Shown: one piece after another, positions 13,678 through 14,021 of the stretch
How the letters are laid out: the number at the start of each line of letters is the position of its first letter
How positions within the stretch are numbered: position 1 is the first letter of the stretch
Source of the DNA: CAYUYV01 sp964522525
GTDB taxonomy: Bacteria > Pseudomonadota > Alphaproteobacteria > JAJFIK01
Reading direction: 5' to 3'
DNA length: 14,021 bases
Assembly: GCA_964522525.1 (NCBI GenBank)
Contig: CAZFWG010000104.1
Location: 1 to 14,021 of the forward strand
The notes under the pieces: model-generated
The model's input: only the letters and a program-made list of their open reading frames with translations
The model's database searches: none
Told to the model about the DNA's origin: nothing
Made by a program: the position numbers and the translations under genes

Positions 13678-13933
13678 AAACTGAAATAACCCATTGAAAC
13701 TACGCGATAAAATCGGCTGCTCGCCGGTAATCGGGCCGGATTCCACCCTGTTATCGGCCGAAAATTGAAAAAAATCCCTGTTCCTGACCACCGCCCAAAC
13801 TGCCCCCCGCATCGGACGACCAGAGACCGCCCGCGCAAAGCGCGTCGAAACAGGCCCAATTGAGGGGCAAATACAGGGGGCTGAATGGGATTGTACCCGG
13901 AATAACCGCGTCATTGCCGGGGCTTGCGGCGCG

Positions 13934-13950
13934 GTCCCTGAAACAGAGAC
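13934..13950. repeat. Near-palindrome 17 bp from the tRNA-Ser end
   Basis: GTCCCTG (13934-13940), AAA, CAGAGAC (13944-13950) are 7-bp inverted arms with one mismatch. It could be a recombinase half-site pair. Alternatively, since the tRNA is transcribed towards it and the RNA mismatch becomes a G-U pair, it could be a hairpin in the tRNA 3' trailer; no T-run follows in that direction. Confidence 0.45.
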
Positions 13951-13966
13951 AAATTGCGAAACTAGC

Positions 13967-14021
13967 TGGCGGAGGGAGAGGGATTCGAACCCTCGGTACG
14001 CTTGCGCGCACAACGGTTTTC
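13967..14021 (-). tRNA. tRNA-Ser (anticodon NGA), 5' part outside window
   Basis: Read on the minus strand, the last 55 bases are the 3' half of a class II tRNA. They give the 3' side of an anticodon loop and stem (GAAAACCG), a long variable arm with a GCAA loop (GTGCGC-GCAA-GCGTAC), a perfect T-arm GAGGG-TTCGAAT-CCCTC, then the acceptor strand TCCCTCC, discriminator G and an encoded CCA ending at 13967. The long variable arm plus this anticodon loop fits tRNA-Ser. The visible anticodon bases are G35 and A36, so it reads UCN codons; the first anticodon base lies outside the window. From memory the sequence is closest to the UGA isoacceptor of alphaproteobacteria. Confidence 0.9.

Larger units (their letters stand above)
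8494..13966. mobile_element. Putative integrated island, serine recombinase module next to tRNA-Ser
   Basis: Two divergent coupled operons, DNA methyltransferase-DUF5681-DUF5681 and DUF3489-DUF2924-serine recombinase, occupy the space between transposon debris and the 3' end of a tRNA-Ser. A large serine recombinase, a tRNA boundary and an orphan methylase are hallmarks of integrative elements. I saw no duplicated tRNA end at the left, so the left boundary is only approximate and could lie around 8440-8494. No phage structural, conjugation or replication gene is present. Confidence 0.55.
13555..13966. other. Repeat-rich, gene-free segment between recombinase and tRNA-Ser
   Basis: No convincing gene lies in these 412 bp; the long minus-strand frames are not family-like and are driven by the repeats. 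CCTGTT occurs at 13592, 13613, 13657, 13747 and 13777, and its reverse AACAGG at 13672 and 13849. Partial copies are CCCTGTA (13634) and ACAGGG (13873). At the far end a near-palindrome lies just before the tRNA. The position suggests recombination or att-associated DNA. Confidence 0.65.

Noticed and set aside
13696..13964. GAAACTA repeated at 13696 and 13958 as an att duplication
   Set aside because: Only seven bases match and the flanks differ; this is too short to support a duplicated site.
13555..13966. Plasmid-type replication origin based on iterons
   Set aside because: The phased repeats resemble iterons, but there is no Rep gene or clear DnaA box and the context is a tRNA-linked recombinase.
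13588..14013. Long minus-strand reading frames between the recombinase and the tRNA
   Set aside because: They overlap the tRNA or the recombinase, have no family-like segments, and their recurring EQG residues come from the CCCTGTT repeats.

Overview
The window reads as GC-rich proteobacterial chromosome, most likely an alphaproteobacterium. This is judged from codon use, from the protein families present and from the tRNA-Ser sequence; no species can be named. It has two parts: ordinary chromosomal regulator and oxidoreductase genes (1 to about 8120), and an accessory island (about 8494 to 13966) that abuts the 3' end of a tRNA-Ser gene.

Part one. Bases 1-1560 (minus) hold the N-terminal 520 residues of a P2-type Ca2+/Mg2+-like P-type ATPase. 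It is divergent from a TetR-family regulator (1863-2495), and a good TetR-type operator sits inside the ATPase promoter. An AraC-family regulator (2585-3469, no Shine-Dalgarno, probably leaderless) and a GNAT acetyltransferase (3529-3975) follow on the plus strand. A bidirectional terminator (4020-4040) separates them from a minus-strand oxidoreductase cluster. In transcription order that cluster is: SDR (7104-6298), a 3'-truncated secreted SnoaL/NTF2-like gene (6272-5982), an aldo/keto reductase (5864-4737) and a second SDR (4737-4054) that overlaps the reductase by one base. A divergent LysR regulator (7225-8121) is the obvious candidate controller of this cluster.

A 372-bp gap (8122-8493) holds a decayed IS630-type transposase tail and an AT-rich inverted repeat, which together look like old insertion scars at the island's left edge.

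Part two, the island, is two divergent and translationally coupled operons. Leftward: a ParB-N/beta-class DNA methyltransferase fusion (10897-9638), then two DUF5681 paralogues (9641-9057 and 9060-8494). Rightward: DUF3489 (11229-11555), DUF2924 (11552-11965) and a large serine recombinase (11962-13554). Every junction within the two operons is a start/stop overlap. The 331-bp region between the operons carries a perfect inverted repeat, a tandem octamer, a small intrinsic-terminator-like hairpin and a second nested hairpin whose 3' arm contains the DUF3489 ribosome binding site. The 412 bp between the recombinase and the tRNA-Ser hold no convincing gene. They carry an array of CCCTGTT-type repeats, four of them spaced 21-22 bp, and a near-palindrome 17 bp from the tRNA end.

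The most interesting candidate system is therefore the whole recombinase + DUF2924 + DUF3489 / methylase + DUF5681 module, with its repeat array lying between the recombinase and the tRNA. No restriction enzyme, phage structural gene or conventional cargo is visible.
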